A stretch of DNA of 64,000 bases from an uncultured Oscillospiraceae bacterium (GCA_934646005.1 CAKUED010000002.1:62001-126000); one strand, 5' to 3'; positions 48,481-58,024 are shown, counted from the stretch's first letter. Notes: a model not told the origin generated them from the letters alone. A program made the numbers and translations.

Positions 48481-49923
48481 ATGCCGGAGACCCCGCGCCA
48501 GCCGGACGAGCGCGAGCTCGACGCGCTGCTGGACGACGTCAAACAGCTTCTCGGCGATGAGCCGGAGAGCAAGCCCGCGCCGCCGCAGACGAGTGCGCCG
48601 CGCGCCTCGGACGTCCACATCGACTATGAAAAATTTTACGGCGAAATTCCGCCCGACCCCGCGCCCTCGCGCGTGCCGGACGCGCCGACGCAGGTGTTCC
48701 AGCCGCTGACCGCCTATGAGCAGTCCAAGCCCGCGTACCAGACCGCGCGCCGCGCGCTGTATGAAAAGCAGCGCGAGCAGGAGCGTCTGGCGCGCGAACA
48801 GGAGCGGCAGGCGCGCGAGGCGCAGGAGGAACAGGCAGTGCAGGCGCTGGAGCAGAAGAAAAAGCGCCGCCGCGCCGATCTCGATCAGACCGCGCCCATG
48901 GACAGCGCCGCCTATGCGCAGTGGCTCTATGAGCAGGGCGACGGCAGCCAGACGCGCGAGCACCGCCGCGTGGCGGCGGAGTTTGCCGAAGAACATGATG
49001 AAAACGCGCCGAAAAAGCGCAAAAAGCACAAGCCGTGGTGGCTCATTTTCCCGGCGGCACTGCTGCTCATCGCGCTGGCGCTCGTCGTGTTTGCCAGGCA
49101 GCCCAAGGCGGTGGATGGTGGTCTTGGCGACCGCGTGCGCGGCAGCTCCACGATCCTGCTCTGCGGCACGGACGAGGGCGGCTGGCGCACGGATACGATG
49201 ATGCTGCTGAACGTCTCCCGTAAGGACCGCTCCATGCGCCTTGTGTCCATTCCGCGCGATACGCTGGTGTACTGCTCCTACTCCGTGCCCAAGATCAACT
49301 CCGCTTACGGCTGGGCTGGCGGCGGCGAAGAGGGGATGGAGGAGCTTTTATCCCGCGTGTCGGAGATCATCGGCTTCCGTCCCGACGGTTATATGCTCAT
49401 CGGGCTGGAGACGTTTGAGCAGCTTGTGGACTGTATGGGCGGCGTCACGTTCGACGTGCCCGTGGATATGCAGTATTCCGACCCCGCGCAGGGGCTGGAG
49501 ATCGACCTTTCCGTCGGGCGGCAGAAGCTGAACGGCGCGCAGGCGATGCAGCTCGTGCGCTTCCGCTCCGGCTATGCCGACGCCGACCTCGGACGCGTGA
49601 ATGTCCAGCGCGATTTTATGCGTGCCGCGCTCAGCCAGTGGGCATCCCCGCTGAAGCTCGTACACGCGCCCAAGGCGCTGAAGCTGCTGACGGAGTCGGT
49701 CAGCACCGACCTCTCGGCGCAGAATATCCTCTGGCTGGCGGAATCTGTCCTGCTCTGCAAGGGCGATGTGCAGTCCGCCACCCTCCCCGGCACGCCGATG
49801 AACATCGCCGGCGGCTCGTATTATGTCCTTGACGCGCAGGGCGTCGCCGATCTGGTGAACAGTGCCTGCAATCCCTATCAGGAAGGAGTCAGCGCTGCGG
49901 ATCTCTCCATCCGCAACGGATAA
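48481..49923 (+). CDS. LCP (LytR-CpsA-Psr) family cell-wall ligase
   Basis: Transfers lipid-linked glycopolymers to peptidoglycan outside the cell. The 480 residues begin with about 180 cytoplasmic residues rich in Pro, Arg, Glu and Gln, with a coiled-coil-like stretch (residues about 95-130). One membrane segment follows (WWLIFPAALLLIALALVVFA, about 184-204), then the LCP domain with GTDEGGWRTDTMMLL, VSIPRDTLV, and RFRSGYADADLGRVNVQRDF (catalytic and pyrophosphate-binding Arg/Asp). The long cytoplasmic part is larger than in TagU and may interact with division or kinase proteins. Confidence 0.9.
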   Translation: MPETPRQPDERELDALLDDVKQLLGDEPESKPAPPQTSAPRASDVHIDYEKFYGEIPPDPAPSRVPDAPTQVFQPLTAYEQSKPAYQTARRALYEKQREQERLAREQERQAREAQEEQAVQALEQKKKRRRADLDQTAPMDSAAYAQWLYEQGDGSQTREHRRVAAEFAEEHDENAPKKRKKHKPWWLIFPAALLLIALALVVFARQPKAVDGGLGDRVRGSSTILLCGTDEGGWRTDTMMLLNVSRKDRSMRLVSIPRDTLVYCSYSVPKINSAYGWAGGGEEGMEELLSRVSEIIGFRPDGYMLIGLETFEQLVDCMGGVTFDVPVDMQYSDPAQGLEIDLSVGRQKLNGAQAMQLVRFRSGYADADLGRVNVQRDFMRAALSQWASPLKLVHAPKALKLLTESVSTDLSAQNILWLAESVLLCKGDVQSATLPGTPMNIAGGSYYVLDAQGVADLVNSACNPYQEGVSAADLSIRNG

Positions 49924-49924
49924 A

Positions 49925-50494
49925 ATGATGGAACTCGACAAAACGCTTTACACCGGGCGTCCCGCCGACTGTTCGGGTCGCCTCCCCAAGGAGACCGCCT
50001 GCTACGACCTGCTGGACCGCCTGCACATCCCCTATACCCGCGCCGATCACGAGCACGCCGACACCATCGAAGCCTGCGAGGCAGTTGAGCGCGTGCTGGG
50101 CGAGAAAATTTGCAAAAATCTCTTCCTCTGCAACCGGCAGAAGACGAATTTTTACCTCCTGATGCTGGAGGGCGACAAGGTGTTCAAGACCAAGGACCTC
50201 TCCAAGCAGCTCGGCGTGGCACGCCTGTCGTTCGCGGACGCGGCGGATATGGAAAAATACCTGAATATTACCCCCGGCTCGGTCAGCGTGCTGGGGCTGA
50301 TGAACGACGAGGAAAACCATGTCCAGCTCGTCATCGACAAGCCAATCTACGAGTCGCAGCGCATCGGCTGCCACCCGTGCATCAACACATCCACCCTGGC
50401 GATCGCCACGCAGGACATCCTGAACACCTTCCTCCCCGCCGTCCACCACGACCCCATCGTCGTGGACCTCCCCATTCCCGAAGAAGCCGAATAA
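49925..50494 (+). CDS. YbaK/EbsC-type prolyl-tRNA editing protein
   Basis: A 189-residue aminoacyl-tRNA deacylase that hydrolyses mischarged tRNA-Pro (Ala or Cys). It resembles ProX: ACYDLLDRLHIPYTRADHEHADTIEACEAVE, KNLFLCNRQKTNFYLLML with the catalytic Lys region, SVLGLMNDEENHVQLVID, and GCHPCINTSTLAI. The ATG follows the LCP stop after one base with no clear ribosome binding site, suggesting translational coupling. Two ATGs are adjacent (49925 and 49928). Confidence 0.88.
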   Translation: MMELDKTLYTGRPADCSGRLPKETACYDLLDRLHIPYTRADHEHADTIEACEAVERVLGEKICKNLFLCNRQKTNFYLLMLEGDKVFKTKDLSKQLGVARLSFADAADMEKYLNITPGSVSVLGLMNDEENHVQLVIDKPIYESQRIGCHPCINTSTLAIATQDILNTFLPAVHHDPIVVDLPIPEEAE

Positions 50495-50542
50495 AACCAA
50501 GCACCCGCCGTTTTTCTGAGACAGTGCCGATTTGCAGAGGTC

Positions 50543-50572
50543 TCTTGGCTCTCCCTTTGGGAGAGGCAAGGG
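50543..50572. repeat. Deletion form of the CCTTGGCTCTCCC element
   Basis: CTTGGCTCTCCC/GGGAGAGGCAAGG: the two end hairpin halves of the element at 26765-26884 joined without its interior. Confidence 0.5.
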
Positions 50573-50594
50573 TGCTCGCGGTACACCAAATGAT

Positions 50595-50897
50595 AAAAAA
50601 GGACTCCCCAAGCGGGGAGTCCTTTTTTCAGTCTGTCGAAAAAGCCTCGCAGAGTTTCGCCGCCGCAGCGGCGAAATTGATTCGAATCATTTTCTGCGGC
50701 GGCGTGTACGTCGCAGAAAATACATTGCGCCCTGCAAGTGTGGAATTTGTGCGCTCGCAGCGCACAAATTATGCGCGCGGCAGGGTGCAAGCTCCCTCAA
50801 ACGGAAACCCAGCGAAGCGGTTTTCGTTTGAAAGCGTGTCAAAAACACTTTTTTGACACGCTCAAAAAAGGACTCCCCAAGCGGGGAGTCCTTTTTT
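50595..50897. repeat. Array of hairpins between two identical terminators
   Basis: The same 34-base terminator, arms AAAAAAGGACTCCCC/GGGGAGTCCTTTTTT, occurs at 50595-50628 and 50864-50897. Between them are five further hairpins: TTCGCCGC/GCGGCGAA, TTTTCTGCG/CGCAGAAAA, AATTTGTGCGCT/AGCGCACAAATT, AAACG..AACC/GGTTTTCGTTT, and AGCGTGTCAAAAA/TTTTTTGACACGCT. It separates the plus-strand ybaK from the minus-strand LRR gene and would terminate both. No gene is seen. Confidence 0.7.
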
Positions 50898-50905
50898 ATT
50901 GCGTA

Positions 50906-53900
50906 TTAGATGGTAACTTGCAGGAAGCGCTGGAGCATGGCGGCGACCTGCGCGCGCTGGGCGAGTGCCTGCGGCGCGAGGCGATTGCCGGACGTGCCGT
51001 TCAGGATGCCGTTCTGTACGCACCACTTCACCGCGTCCTGCGCCCAGGCGCTGACCTGTGCCGCGTCGGTGAAGCTCAGCTCTCCGCTGACCTTCGGCGA
51101 GTCTGCATAGCGATACAGCATCGTTGCCATCTGCTCGCGGGTGATGGGGCTTTCCGGGCTCTTGCCGTCGGAAACGCCGCTTCTGACCGCCCAGTCCGTG
51201 CCCTTGGCGTACCACGGCGTGCTGCCGGACGTATCCTCGCCGGCAAGACGCGCCAGCACAGTGTTCACCATGCCGCGGGTCATCGCCTGCGCGGGTGCGA
51301 ACCTGCCGCCGCCCACGCCGCCGAACAGCTCGCGGGCTGCCGCGAACGTCACGGCGTCCAGCGCCCAGTGACCGTCCATGTCGGTGAATTTCTTCGTGTT
51401 GTCGATGACACGGAGCTTGAGGCTGCCGTCCGCACGCAGCGAGATGCCGTTCTTGGTGACGATGCAGTCGCGCACGAGCTCCTCCGTGCCGTCCTTGTTC
51501 ACAATCACGGCGACCATGCCGGCCGTGGGCTTCTCCACGGGGATCTCCACAACGGTGCTGTTCACGATCGAGGGCACGGTGACCTTCGCGGTGATCTCGC
51601 CGTCCTTGGAGGTGACGGTCTCCACGGTCGTGCCGTTTGGATATTTGCGCGTTTCAAGCGTCGAGCCGTCAGAACGGGTCTCGATGGTGGAGACAGAGCC
51701 GTCGTCGTGCTTGACGGTCTCAGCGTCCTTCTTGCCGACGATGCCGCCGGTGGAGGTGGTGTCGCTCGTGCCGTCCTTGCGGATCACGGTGAAGGAGGAG
51801 ACCTTCTGGAGCAGGCGATAGCCGGTGCAGACCTCATCCTCGGTGGGCGTCATGCCGTCGCACGTCGGGAGATTGCTGTACGCGTCAAAGCTCAAGCCGT
51901 GGGCAAAGCGGAAGTTGGTGGAGCGGTACGCTGTTTTGGCGATGTCCTCCAGCACCTCGCCGTCCGTCTTGGTGGTGGTCTTGTCGATGGTCGCAGTGTT
52001 CCACGTCAGCGCGAGGATGGCGGGGACGGTCTGCGCGTTCGCGTCCGTCTTATTCTCGCTCCAGCTCTTGCTTTCGGGGAAGAACTGATTGTTTGCCATC
52101 AGGTCTTCATAGCTGATGGTGTAGCTTGCGCCGTCGGAGGCAGTGACGACGAGCGTGTCGCCCGCCTCCAGCGCGATGCCGAGATCCTCCAGCGTAACGT
52201 ATTCCGTCGCCGCCATGATGGACCAACCGCGCATGCCCATGAACTGATAACCGACCGTGTTTTTGGTCACAGGGGTCTCCTGCGTGTCCAGAGAGGCGGG
52301 CGCGGCAGCCGCCGTGCCGGTGGGCAGGCTGCTGTCGGAAAGCCCGTATGCCGCCGCACTGTAAAGCACCGGCTGCGCGGACTGCGGTGCGGCGTGTGCC
52401 GCGGCCTTTTCCTTGAGCTCCGCCATGTTGTAGCTGCCGATCATTTCCGCCTTGGCAGCCGTGCCGTTCTGCTCGTAAACGGTGAGCAGGTCGGGCAGGT
52501 TTTCGGTGGAGGTGTTCTTGCCCCAGATGTAGTTGACTTTGACGCTCGGCTGCATCGAGTATTCGTACACAGTCAGACCGTCTTCGGCAAGTTCTGCGCC
52601 GCCGCTGCATCCGCCGCCGCAGCCGCCGCCCGCGTTACGGGCACGGAAGTAGTAGGTCTTCACGCCGTCCACGATCGCGGTGTTCGTCCAGATGTACGCG
52701 ATGTCTTCGCCGGAGGCGTAGCTCTCGTTCAGGGTCTGCTGGTTGCCGAGGTCGAGGAAACACGCCTCAAACTCGTTGCGGGTGAAGAGGTTTTCGGCAA
52801 GGTCCGTGTGGACGTTGACATTCAGCCCCTTGTACCAGCCTGCGCAGTAGAATGCCAGACCCTCGGTCATGCTGATGCTGCTGCCGAGGTAGACATCCTC
52901 CAGATTCACGCACTCATAGAACGTGCCTTCGGGCAGGATCGTGACGCCGCTGTCGGTGAAGGTAACGGTGGTCAGACCGCCGCAGTCCGCAAAGGCGTAC
53001 TTGCCGAGCTCCTTGAGCGTGGCGGGCAGGGTGACGTTTACCAGCGCGTGGCAGTTGCGGAACGCGCCGTAGCCGATGCGTTCGACCTTTGCAATGGGAA
53101 GCTCCGCAAGCTTCACGCAGTAGCCGAGCGCGAACGGCTCGATGGCCGTGATATTCTCAGCCGTCAGCGTTTCCAGAGACGTGCAGTAGAAGAACATATA
53201 CGGATCAAGCGTATCGCCGAGGACCGTCGCGGTGACGAGGTCCGGGCAGTTCATGAACGCGCCCTTGCCGGTCTTGGTCGCGGCGGGGACGGTCACATTC
53301 TCCAGCTTGGAGAAGTAGAAGGCATAGTCGCCGATCTCGGTGACCTTCGACAGGTCGATGGCGGTGAAGGCGCAGCGCTCGAATGCGCTCGCGCCGATGG
53401 TGGTCACGTTGCCGAGGTCCACGCTCGTCAGCTCGTCGCAGCCCCAGAACGCCTTTTCGGGGATGGCGGTCAGGTCGTCCGCAGCGGTGACGGACTGCAA
53501 TGCGGAGCAGTCAAAGACGTATTTGCCGTATGCCACGTCCGGCAGCTCCACGCTGGTGATGCTGCTCTGGCGGAACGCGCCGTCTTCGATCTTCTTGAGG
53601 CTGTCCGGGAAGGTGACGGTTTTCAGCGCGCCGGTCGCCGTGGCGGTCGCGGGCATCATGAACGCCGCGTCCGCGATGGTTTCCGTGCCCGCGGGGATGG
53701 CATAAGCCGCATCGGCGCGACCCACCGGGTAGCGGATGAGTTTCTTGCCGGACTTGTCAAACAGGACGCCGTCCTTCACGGAGAAGTACGGGTTCGAGTC
53801 GCTGACCACAAAGCCTTGCAGCTTGCCGCAGCCGCGGAACACGTTTTCGGTGACCTGCGCGGGCGCTGCCTCAGGACCGGAGACCTCAGTGTTCAGCTCG

Positions 53901-55717
53901 TCGCTGGTGTCGGCTTTGTCGCCGTTGTTGTTGTTGATGCCGGCGCCGGGCAGACCGTTTGCGCCGGTGTCGATCGCGCCGCCGGCGGGACGGTCAAACT
54001 CGGCATTCTTCACACCGATGTCCTTCAGCGTGTCGGGCAGCTTGATGGTGAGCACGCTGCTGCAATTGTTGAAGGCGTTCATGCCGATCGTCGTGACCTT
54101 CGTGTTCGACAGGTCCAGCTCCGTGACTCTGACAAGACCTGCGCAGCCCTCGCGTGCGATGTAGGTCAGGCTGTCCGGGAACGTGACGGAGGAGAAGTTG
54201 TAGCTGGTGCTGTAGCCGCTGCCCTGGAAGCCGCTGAAGCCCATCGCCTTTTCGCCGATGCCGACAACGGTGAAGGTGTAGTCCTGACCGCCTCTGGTAT
54301 GGGTGACGGTCTCGGGAATTTCCAGCGCGCCGGAGTCGTTCTTGCCGACGTATTTCAGCTCGACCGTGCCGTTCGTATCACCGTTGGGCATGGTCAGCAC
54401 GCGGTATTCCATGTTTTCCGCCGTGGTGAAGTAGGAGAAGGAGGCGCCGCCGTCCCGCTCGCGCAGTTCCATGTCGCCGGCGCTGCTGACGTTTGCCGCC
54501 AGCATAGCGCTCCACGCCGCTTCATACGCAGCGCGCGTATCGGCGGGGATGACAAGCGTTACGGTGCAGCCCTTGAACGGGTAGGACGTGCTGAGACCGC
54601 TGCGGTAAGCCTCCGCCGCCGGAGCGGTCGCGCTGAGGAAGGTCACGGTTTTCAGGCTCGTGCAGCCCTCAAAGGCGCGCGCGCCGAGCTTGCTGACGCC
54701 TGCGGGGATCTCAAGGCTCTCCAGCGCGGAGCAGCCGTAGAACATGGAGTTGGTGATCTCCGTGAGGTTTGCGGGGAGGGTGACGCTCCTGAGCTTGGGG
54801 TTGCCGCTCATGTGGAACGCCTGCGCCGAGCCGCTGTGGGCAAACGTGGTGTCGGGGTCTTCAAAGACGATCTCTTCCACGTTCTTGCCGTTTGTGACAT
54901 TGCCCATGCTGCTGAACGCGCCGGATTCGATGGTCTTGATGCCCATCGGCACGGTGATCTTCGTGATCTTGGCGATCGAAGCGCCGTCCTTCACGCCGGG
55001 CACGCTGCCGTCCACGGTGTTGAACGCGTTTGCGGCAACGCCCACGACGTCATAGGTCTCGCCGTCCACGACGTACTGCGTGGGCAGGGTCACCTCGCCG
55101 CCGCTGCCGGTGTAGCCCTTGATCCATGCCGCGCCGTCGCGCAGCTCAAAGGCGAAGGTGTGTACCGGCTCGGTGGGCTGCTCCGTCTGCTCGCCGCCGC
55201 CGGTGGTGGAGTGTGCCGGGTCGGCAAGATCATTATTGATCGTTGCGGTCGGGTCAAGCCCCTCGCTCGTAAAGCTGGAATAATACTTGCCCTTGCAATA
55301 GAGTGCGGCACCCGAGAAATCATCGTAGGTCGTCTCGCCAAAGCCATACGGCGCTTCGCCATAGAAATAGATGGCGGTCAGGCTGTCGCACTCGTCAAAA
55401 GCCATAAAGCCGATGCTTGTGACAGTGGACGGGATGACGACCGTTTCGACATCCGAGTTCATCATGAACATACCATCAGCGATGGCGGTGACAGTCTCGC
55501 CGTCAATTGCGGCGGGGATGACGACATTCGTCAGGTCGCCGTCATAGCTGCTGTTCAGGGCGATCTCGCCGCTCTCCAGCGTAAACGCTTCCGCCGGGGT
55601 CGGGTCGGGCGTTGCCGTCGTGGGGTCGGCGCTTGCCGCCATCGCCATTCCAGCGAAGAGGCTGAGGATCATGCTGAGCATCAGCAGCCAGCACAGACCC
55701 TTTTTCATGGTTCTCAT
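50906..55717 (-). CDS. Giant BspA-like leucine-rich repeat surface protein with SLH domains
   Basis: A 1,603-residue exported protein. A signal peptide (about 1-28) is followed by many BspA-type LRR_5 repeats (patterns such as LESLEIPAGVSKLGARAFEGCTSLKTVTF) in blocks at about 50-130, 230-400 and 540-1000. A non-repeat region near residue 1030 contains GGGCGGGCSGG, and further beta-rich segments follow. Three S-layer homology domains fill about 1440-1600 (FTDMDGHWALDAVTFAAARELF, TREQMATMLYRYAD, AQRAQVAAMLQRFL). It is probably wall-anchored and adhesive or host-interacting, as known for BspA; that role is inferred. Start chosen at MRTMKKGLC, after AAGGAAG. TGTCAA/TATACA may form its promoter. 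Confidence 0.9.
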   Translation of the reverse strand: MRTMKKGLCWLLMLSMILSLFAGMAMAASADPTTATPDPTPAEAFTLESGEIALNSSYDGDLTNVVIPAAIDGETVTAIADGMFMMNSDVETVVIPSTVTSIGFMAFDECDSLTAIYFYGEAPYGFGETTYDDFSGAALYCKGKYYSSFTSEGLDPTATINNDLADPAHSTTGGGEQTEQPTEPVHTFAFELRDGAAWIKGYTGSGGEVTLPTQYVVDGETYDVVGVAANAFNTVDGSVPGVKDGASIAKITKITVPMGIKTIESGAFSSMGNVTNGKNVEEIVFEDPDTTFAHSGSAQAFHMSGNPKLRSVTLPANLTEITNSMFYGCSALESLEIPAGVSKLGARAFEGCTSLKTVTFLSATAPAAEAYRSGLSTSYPFKGCTVTLVIPADTRAAYEAAWSAMLAANVSSAGDMELRERDGGASFSYFTTAENMEYRVLTMPNGDTNGTVELKYVGKNDSGALEIPETVTHTRGGQDYTFTVVGIGEKAMGFSGFQGSGYSTSYNFSSVTFPDSLTYIAREGCAGLVRVTELDLSNTKVTTIGMNAFNNCSSVLTIKLPDTLKDIGVKNAEFDRPAGGAIDTGANGLPGAGINNNNGDKADTSDELNTEVSGPEAAPAQVTENVFRGCGKLQGFVVSDSNPYFSVKDGVLFDKSGKKLIRYPVGRADAAYAIPAGTETIADAAFMMPATATATGALKTVTFPDSLKKIEDGAFRQSSITSVELPDVAYGKYVFDCSALQSVTAADDLTAIPEKAFWGCDELTSVDLGNVTTIGASAFERCAFTAIDLSKVTEIGDYAFYFSKLENVTVPAATKTGKGAFMNCPDLVTATVLGDTLDPYMFFYCTSLETLTAENITAIEPFALGYCVKLAELPIAKVERIGYGAFRNCHALVNVTLPATLKELGKYAFADCGGLTTVTFTDSGVTILPEGTFYECVNLEDVYLGSSISMTEGLAFYCAGWYKGLNVNVHTDLAENLFTRNEFEACFLDLGNQQTLNESYASGEDIAYIWTNTAIVDGVKTYYFRARNAGGGCGGGCSGGAELAEDGLTVYEYSMQPSVKVNYIWGKNTSTENLPDLLTVYEQNGTAAKAEMIGSYNMAELKEKAAAHAAPQSAQPVLYSAAAYGLSDSSLPTGTAAAAPASLDTQETPVTKNTVGYQFMGMRGWSIMAATEYVTLEDLGIALEAGDTLVVTASDGASYTISYEDLMANNQFFPESKSWSENKTDANAQTVPAILALTWNTATIDKTTTKTDGEVLEDIAKTAYRSTNFRFAHGLSFDAYSNLPTCDGMTPTEDEVCTGYRLLQKVSSFTVIRKDGTSDTTSTGGIVGKKDAETVKHDDGSVSTIETRSDGSTLETRKYPNGTTVETVTSKDGEITAKVTVPSIVNSTVVEIPVEKPTAGMVAVIVNKDGTEELVRDCIVTKNGISLRADGSLKLRVIDNTKKFTDMDGHWALDAVTFAAARELFGGVGGGRFAPAQAMTRGMVNTVLARLAGEDTSGSTPWYAKGTDWAVRSGVSDGKSPESPITREQMATMLYRYADSPKVSGELSFTDAAQVSAWAQDAVKWCVQNGILNGTSGNRLAPQALAQRAQVAAMLQRFLQVTI

Positions 55718-55799
55718 AGGTTCTTCTTCCTTTCTTTCATAAATGCTGTGTATATGTTTCGCGCAAGGCGTTTGACAGGGGGAAATCGACCCGTCCGGG

Positions 55800-56849
55800 T
55801 CAGGCGTTTTGCCCGTGCATCGGGCAGCCGCGCGCGGCAGTGCCGCCCGCATCCTCGCGCAGCGTGGCGCGAACTAAAATCATCTCGCCCGCGATGCTGA
55901 CGGCGATCTCGGCGGGCGTGACTGCCTTGATGTTCAGCCCGATGGGCGTGTGCACATCGTTCAGACGCTCCGGCGGGATGCCGCTTTTCAGCAGCCGTTC
56001 GTTCACCGCCGCGATCTTCCGGCGTGAGCCGATCACGCCGAGGTAGGCAAATTCGCCCCGCAGCGCGTGTTCCTCCACGGTGTAGTCGTGGATATGTCCA
56101 TGCGTCATCACGACCACATAATCGTCCGCCGTAATGGTCAGATGGTCGGAAATGCGCGTAAAGTCATCGCAGATCATGTCCTGCGCGTCGGGGAACAGCT
56201 CGCGCGTGAGCAGCTCCGCCCGCGGGTCATAGATGACGGGGGAGAAGTCCACGCTCCGCAGCACCGGGCACAGACTCTGCGCAACGTGCCCCGCGCCGAA
56301 AATGATGACGCGGTCTCCCTTGGGCAGCGGCAGCGAAAACCGCCCGTCCGCCCGCGCGCATTGTTTGCGGCAGAGCGTTTGCAGCGTCTCGGCGCTCAAA
56401 TTTTCGCCCGCAAGGCACTGCCCGTCCGCAGCTAAGGTCGGCGTGCCGCCGTCCTCGCGTAAGATCAGCCAGCCGTGCCGGTGCGCCGCCGTGCGCGCCT
56501 GCGCAATGCGCAGCACCTCGTCCCAGAGCGGGCTTTCGGCGGGGATGAACTGAAACTGCGCCGTCACGTCGCCGCCGCAGATCATGCCGATGTCCTCGGT
56601 CTTGTTGGCGCGGAGGATAAATTCGTGGATGCCGGAGCGCTTTTCGGCGGTGAGCGTTTTGCCCATATTCTCGCAGTGACGCTCGATCGCGCCGCCGCCG
56701 ACCGTCCCGGCGATGCGCCCCTGCGCGCCCACGAGCATCAGCGAGCCCTTGCCGCGCGGCGCGCTGCCGGTATCGGCGATGAGCGAGACGAGCACGCAAT
56801 CGCGCCCCGCCGCGCGCTCGGCAATGATTTGCGGGAGGATCGTTCGCAT
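55800..56849 (-). CDS. XdhC family molybdenum enzyme maturation protein
   Basis: A 349-residue XdhC/CoxI protein, which in known systems delivers or sulfurates the molybdenum cofactor of xanthine dehydrogenase-type enzymes. The N-terminal domain has LIADTGSAPRGKGSLMLV and GTVGGGAIE; the C-terminal Rossmann part has VIIFGAGHVAQSL (near 186-198), VVMTHGHIHD and YLGVIGSRRK. The yqeB/yqeC/selD set at 16.5 kb suggests the client is a selenium-dependent molybdenum hydroxylase. No hydroxylase gene is in the window. AAAGGGGCGA precedes the ATG. Confidence 0.92.
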   Translation of the reverse strand: MRTILPQIIAERAAGRDCVLVSLIADTGSAPRGKGSLMLVGAQGRIAGTVGGGAIERHCENMGKTLTAEKRSGIHEFILRANKTEDIGMICGGDVTAQFQFIPAESPLWDEVLRIAQARTAAHRHGWLILREDGGTPTLAADGQCLAGENLSAETLQTLCRKQCARADGRFSLPLPKGDRVIIFGAGHVAQSLCPVLRSVDFSPVIYDPRAELLTRELFPDAQDMICDDFTRISDHLTITADDYVVVMTHGHIHDYTVEEHALRGEFAYLGVIGSRRKIAAVNERLLKSGIPPERLNDVHTPIGLNIKAVTPAEIAVSIAGEMILVRATLREDAGGTAARGCPMHGQNA

Positions 56850-56934
56850 GATCTCGCCCCTTTCGTGGTATTTTGATGAGGACCGCGCTTTGCAAAAAAG
56901 AAGCGCGCGTCCGCAGGTTCAGTTGTACGGATAC

Positions 56935-56964
56935 ATTATAACAGAATCCGCCTGTTTTGCACAA
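56935..56964 (-). promoter_or_regulatory. Promoter of xdhC
   Basis: Minus-strand TTGTGC (56959-56964) and TATAAT (56935-56940) with an 18-base spacer. Confidence 0.65.
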
Positions 56965-57091
56965 TTTTGCTGTGCGATATTATGGAAATTCTGTTCGTCA
57001 TTACCGAATTTTCTAAAAAGGTCTGAAATTTTTCGCCGCCCTTCCCAGCGTTTGCTATAATGCATGGGGTTTTTGCAGGAGGAATGGGAAA

Positions 57092-58006
57092 ATGCCGCAT
57101 TCAAGATATGCCGCCGCGCGGCGGTGGCTGCTGTTCTGGACGCTGTTTATCGGCATCGGCGCGGTGGTGGGCGCGGTCGGGATGCTGGTCGATCCCAGCG
57201 GGCGCGCGCTCGGGATGGACGCGATGCTGCCGTATTTTCAGGTGCTGCCGTTTGCGGAGGTCGTGTTTCAGAATTTCACATTTTCGGGCTGGGCGCTGCT
57301 GATCGTCAACGGGCTGACGAATCTCACCGCGGCGGCGCTGCTGCTGGCGCGCAAACGTGCGGGCGCGGTGCTCGGCGGCGTGTTCGGCGTGACGCTGATG
57401 CTGTGGATCTGCATTCAATTTTATATATTCCCGCCCAACTTCATGTCCACGATCTACTTTTTGTTCGGTCTTGCGCAGGCAGCGACCGGCTGGGCGGCGT
57501 GCGTGTTTCAGAAGCAGGAAGCGTTCCGATTTGACCCCGCCGACTATCCGCACGTCGGCACAAACCCGCGGCAGCTCGTCGTGTATTTTTCGCGCATGGG
57601 CTATGGGCGCAGGCTCGCCTATGAGCGGGCGGAGCGCACCGGCGCGGCGGTGTATGAAATTCGCGCGGCGGAGCGCACCGAGGGGACGCTCGGCTTCTGG
57701 TGGTGCGGACGCTACGGGATGCATCGCTGGGATATGCCCATCGAGCCGGTCACGGTCGATCTTGCGGTATACGACCATGTGACCGTCTGCGCGCCCATCT
57801 GGGTGTTCCACCTCGCCGCGCCCGTGCGCGCATTCTGCCGACAGGCGGCGGGGAAGATCAAGGAGGTCGATTATATCCTCGTCCACCACCAGAACAGCCG
57901 CTACGAAAACGCCGCGGCGGAGATGGATGCCCTGCTCGGCATCCAGCACACAAAGCTCACCAGCGTCCGCTGCCGTGAAGGCATCTATAAAGAAATCGCC
58001 CCGTGA
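57092..58006 (+). CDS. Membrane protein fused to a flavodoxin-like domain
   Basis: A 304-residue protein in two parts. Residues 1-145 have four hydrophobic segments (the first WLLFWTLFIGIGAVVGAVGML), and residues 155-300 form a flavodoxin-like fold starting RQLVVYFSRMGYGRRLAYERAERTGAAVYEI, with VTVCAPIWVFHLAAPVRAFCRQ. The usual phosphate-loop S/T-x-T-G-N-T is replaced by SRMGYGRR, so FMN binding is uncertain. The ATG follows GGAGGAA, and the promoter is an extended -10 (TGCTATAAT at 57053-57061). Function unknown; electron transfer at the membrane is a guess. Confidence 0.75.
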   Translation: MPHSRYAAARRWLLFWTLFIGIGAVVGAVGMLVDPSGRALGMDAMLPYFQVLPFAEVVFQNFTFSGWALLIVNGLTNLTAAALLLARKRAGAVLGGVFGVTLMLWICIQFYIFPPNFMSTIYFLFGLAQAATGWAACVFQKQEAFRFDPADYPHVGTNPRQLVVYFSRMGYGRRLAYERAERTGAAVYEIRAAERTEGTLGFWWCGRYGMHRWDMPIEPVTVDLAVYDHVTVCAPIWVFHLAAPVRAFCRQAAGKIKEVDYILVHHQNSRYENAAAEMDALLGIQHTKLTSVRCREGIYKEIAP

Positions 58007-58024
58007 GGCTTTGCCTCACGGGGT
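57999..58024 (+). terminator. Terminator overlapping the stop of the flavodoxin-fusion gene
   Basis: CCCCGTGAGGC/GCCTCACGGGG with a TTT loop followed by TTTT; the TGA stop is inside the left arm. Confidence 0.82.

Noticed and set aside
50738..55900. Very long open frame on the plus strand opposite the LRR gene (about 1,720 codons)
   Set aside because: It mirrors the codon pattern of the real minus-strand gene in GC-rich DNA, has low-complexity Arg/Ala/Gly/His-rich translation, no ribosome binding site, and starts inside the hairpin array. The minus-strand protein has a signal peptide and recognised domains.
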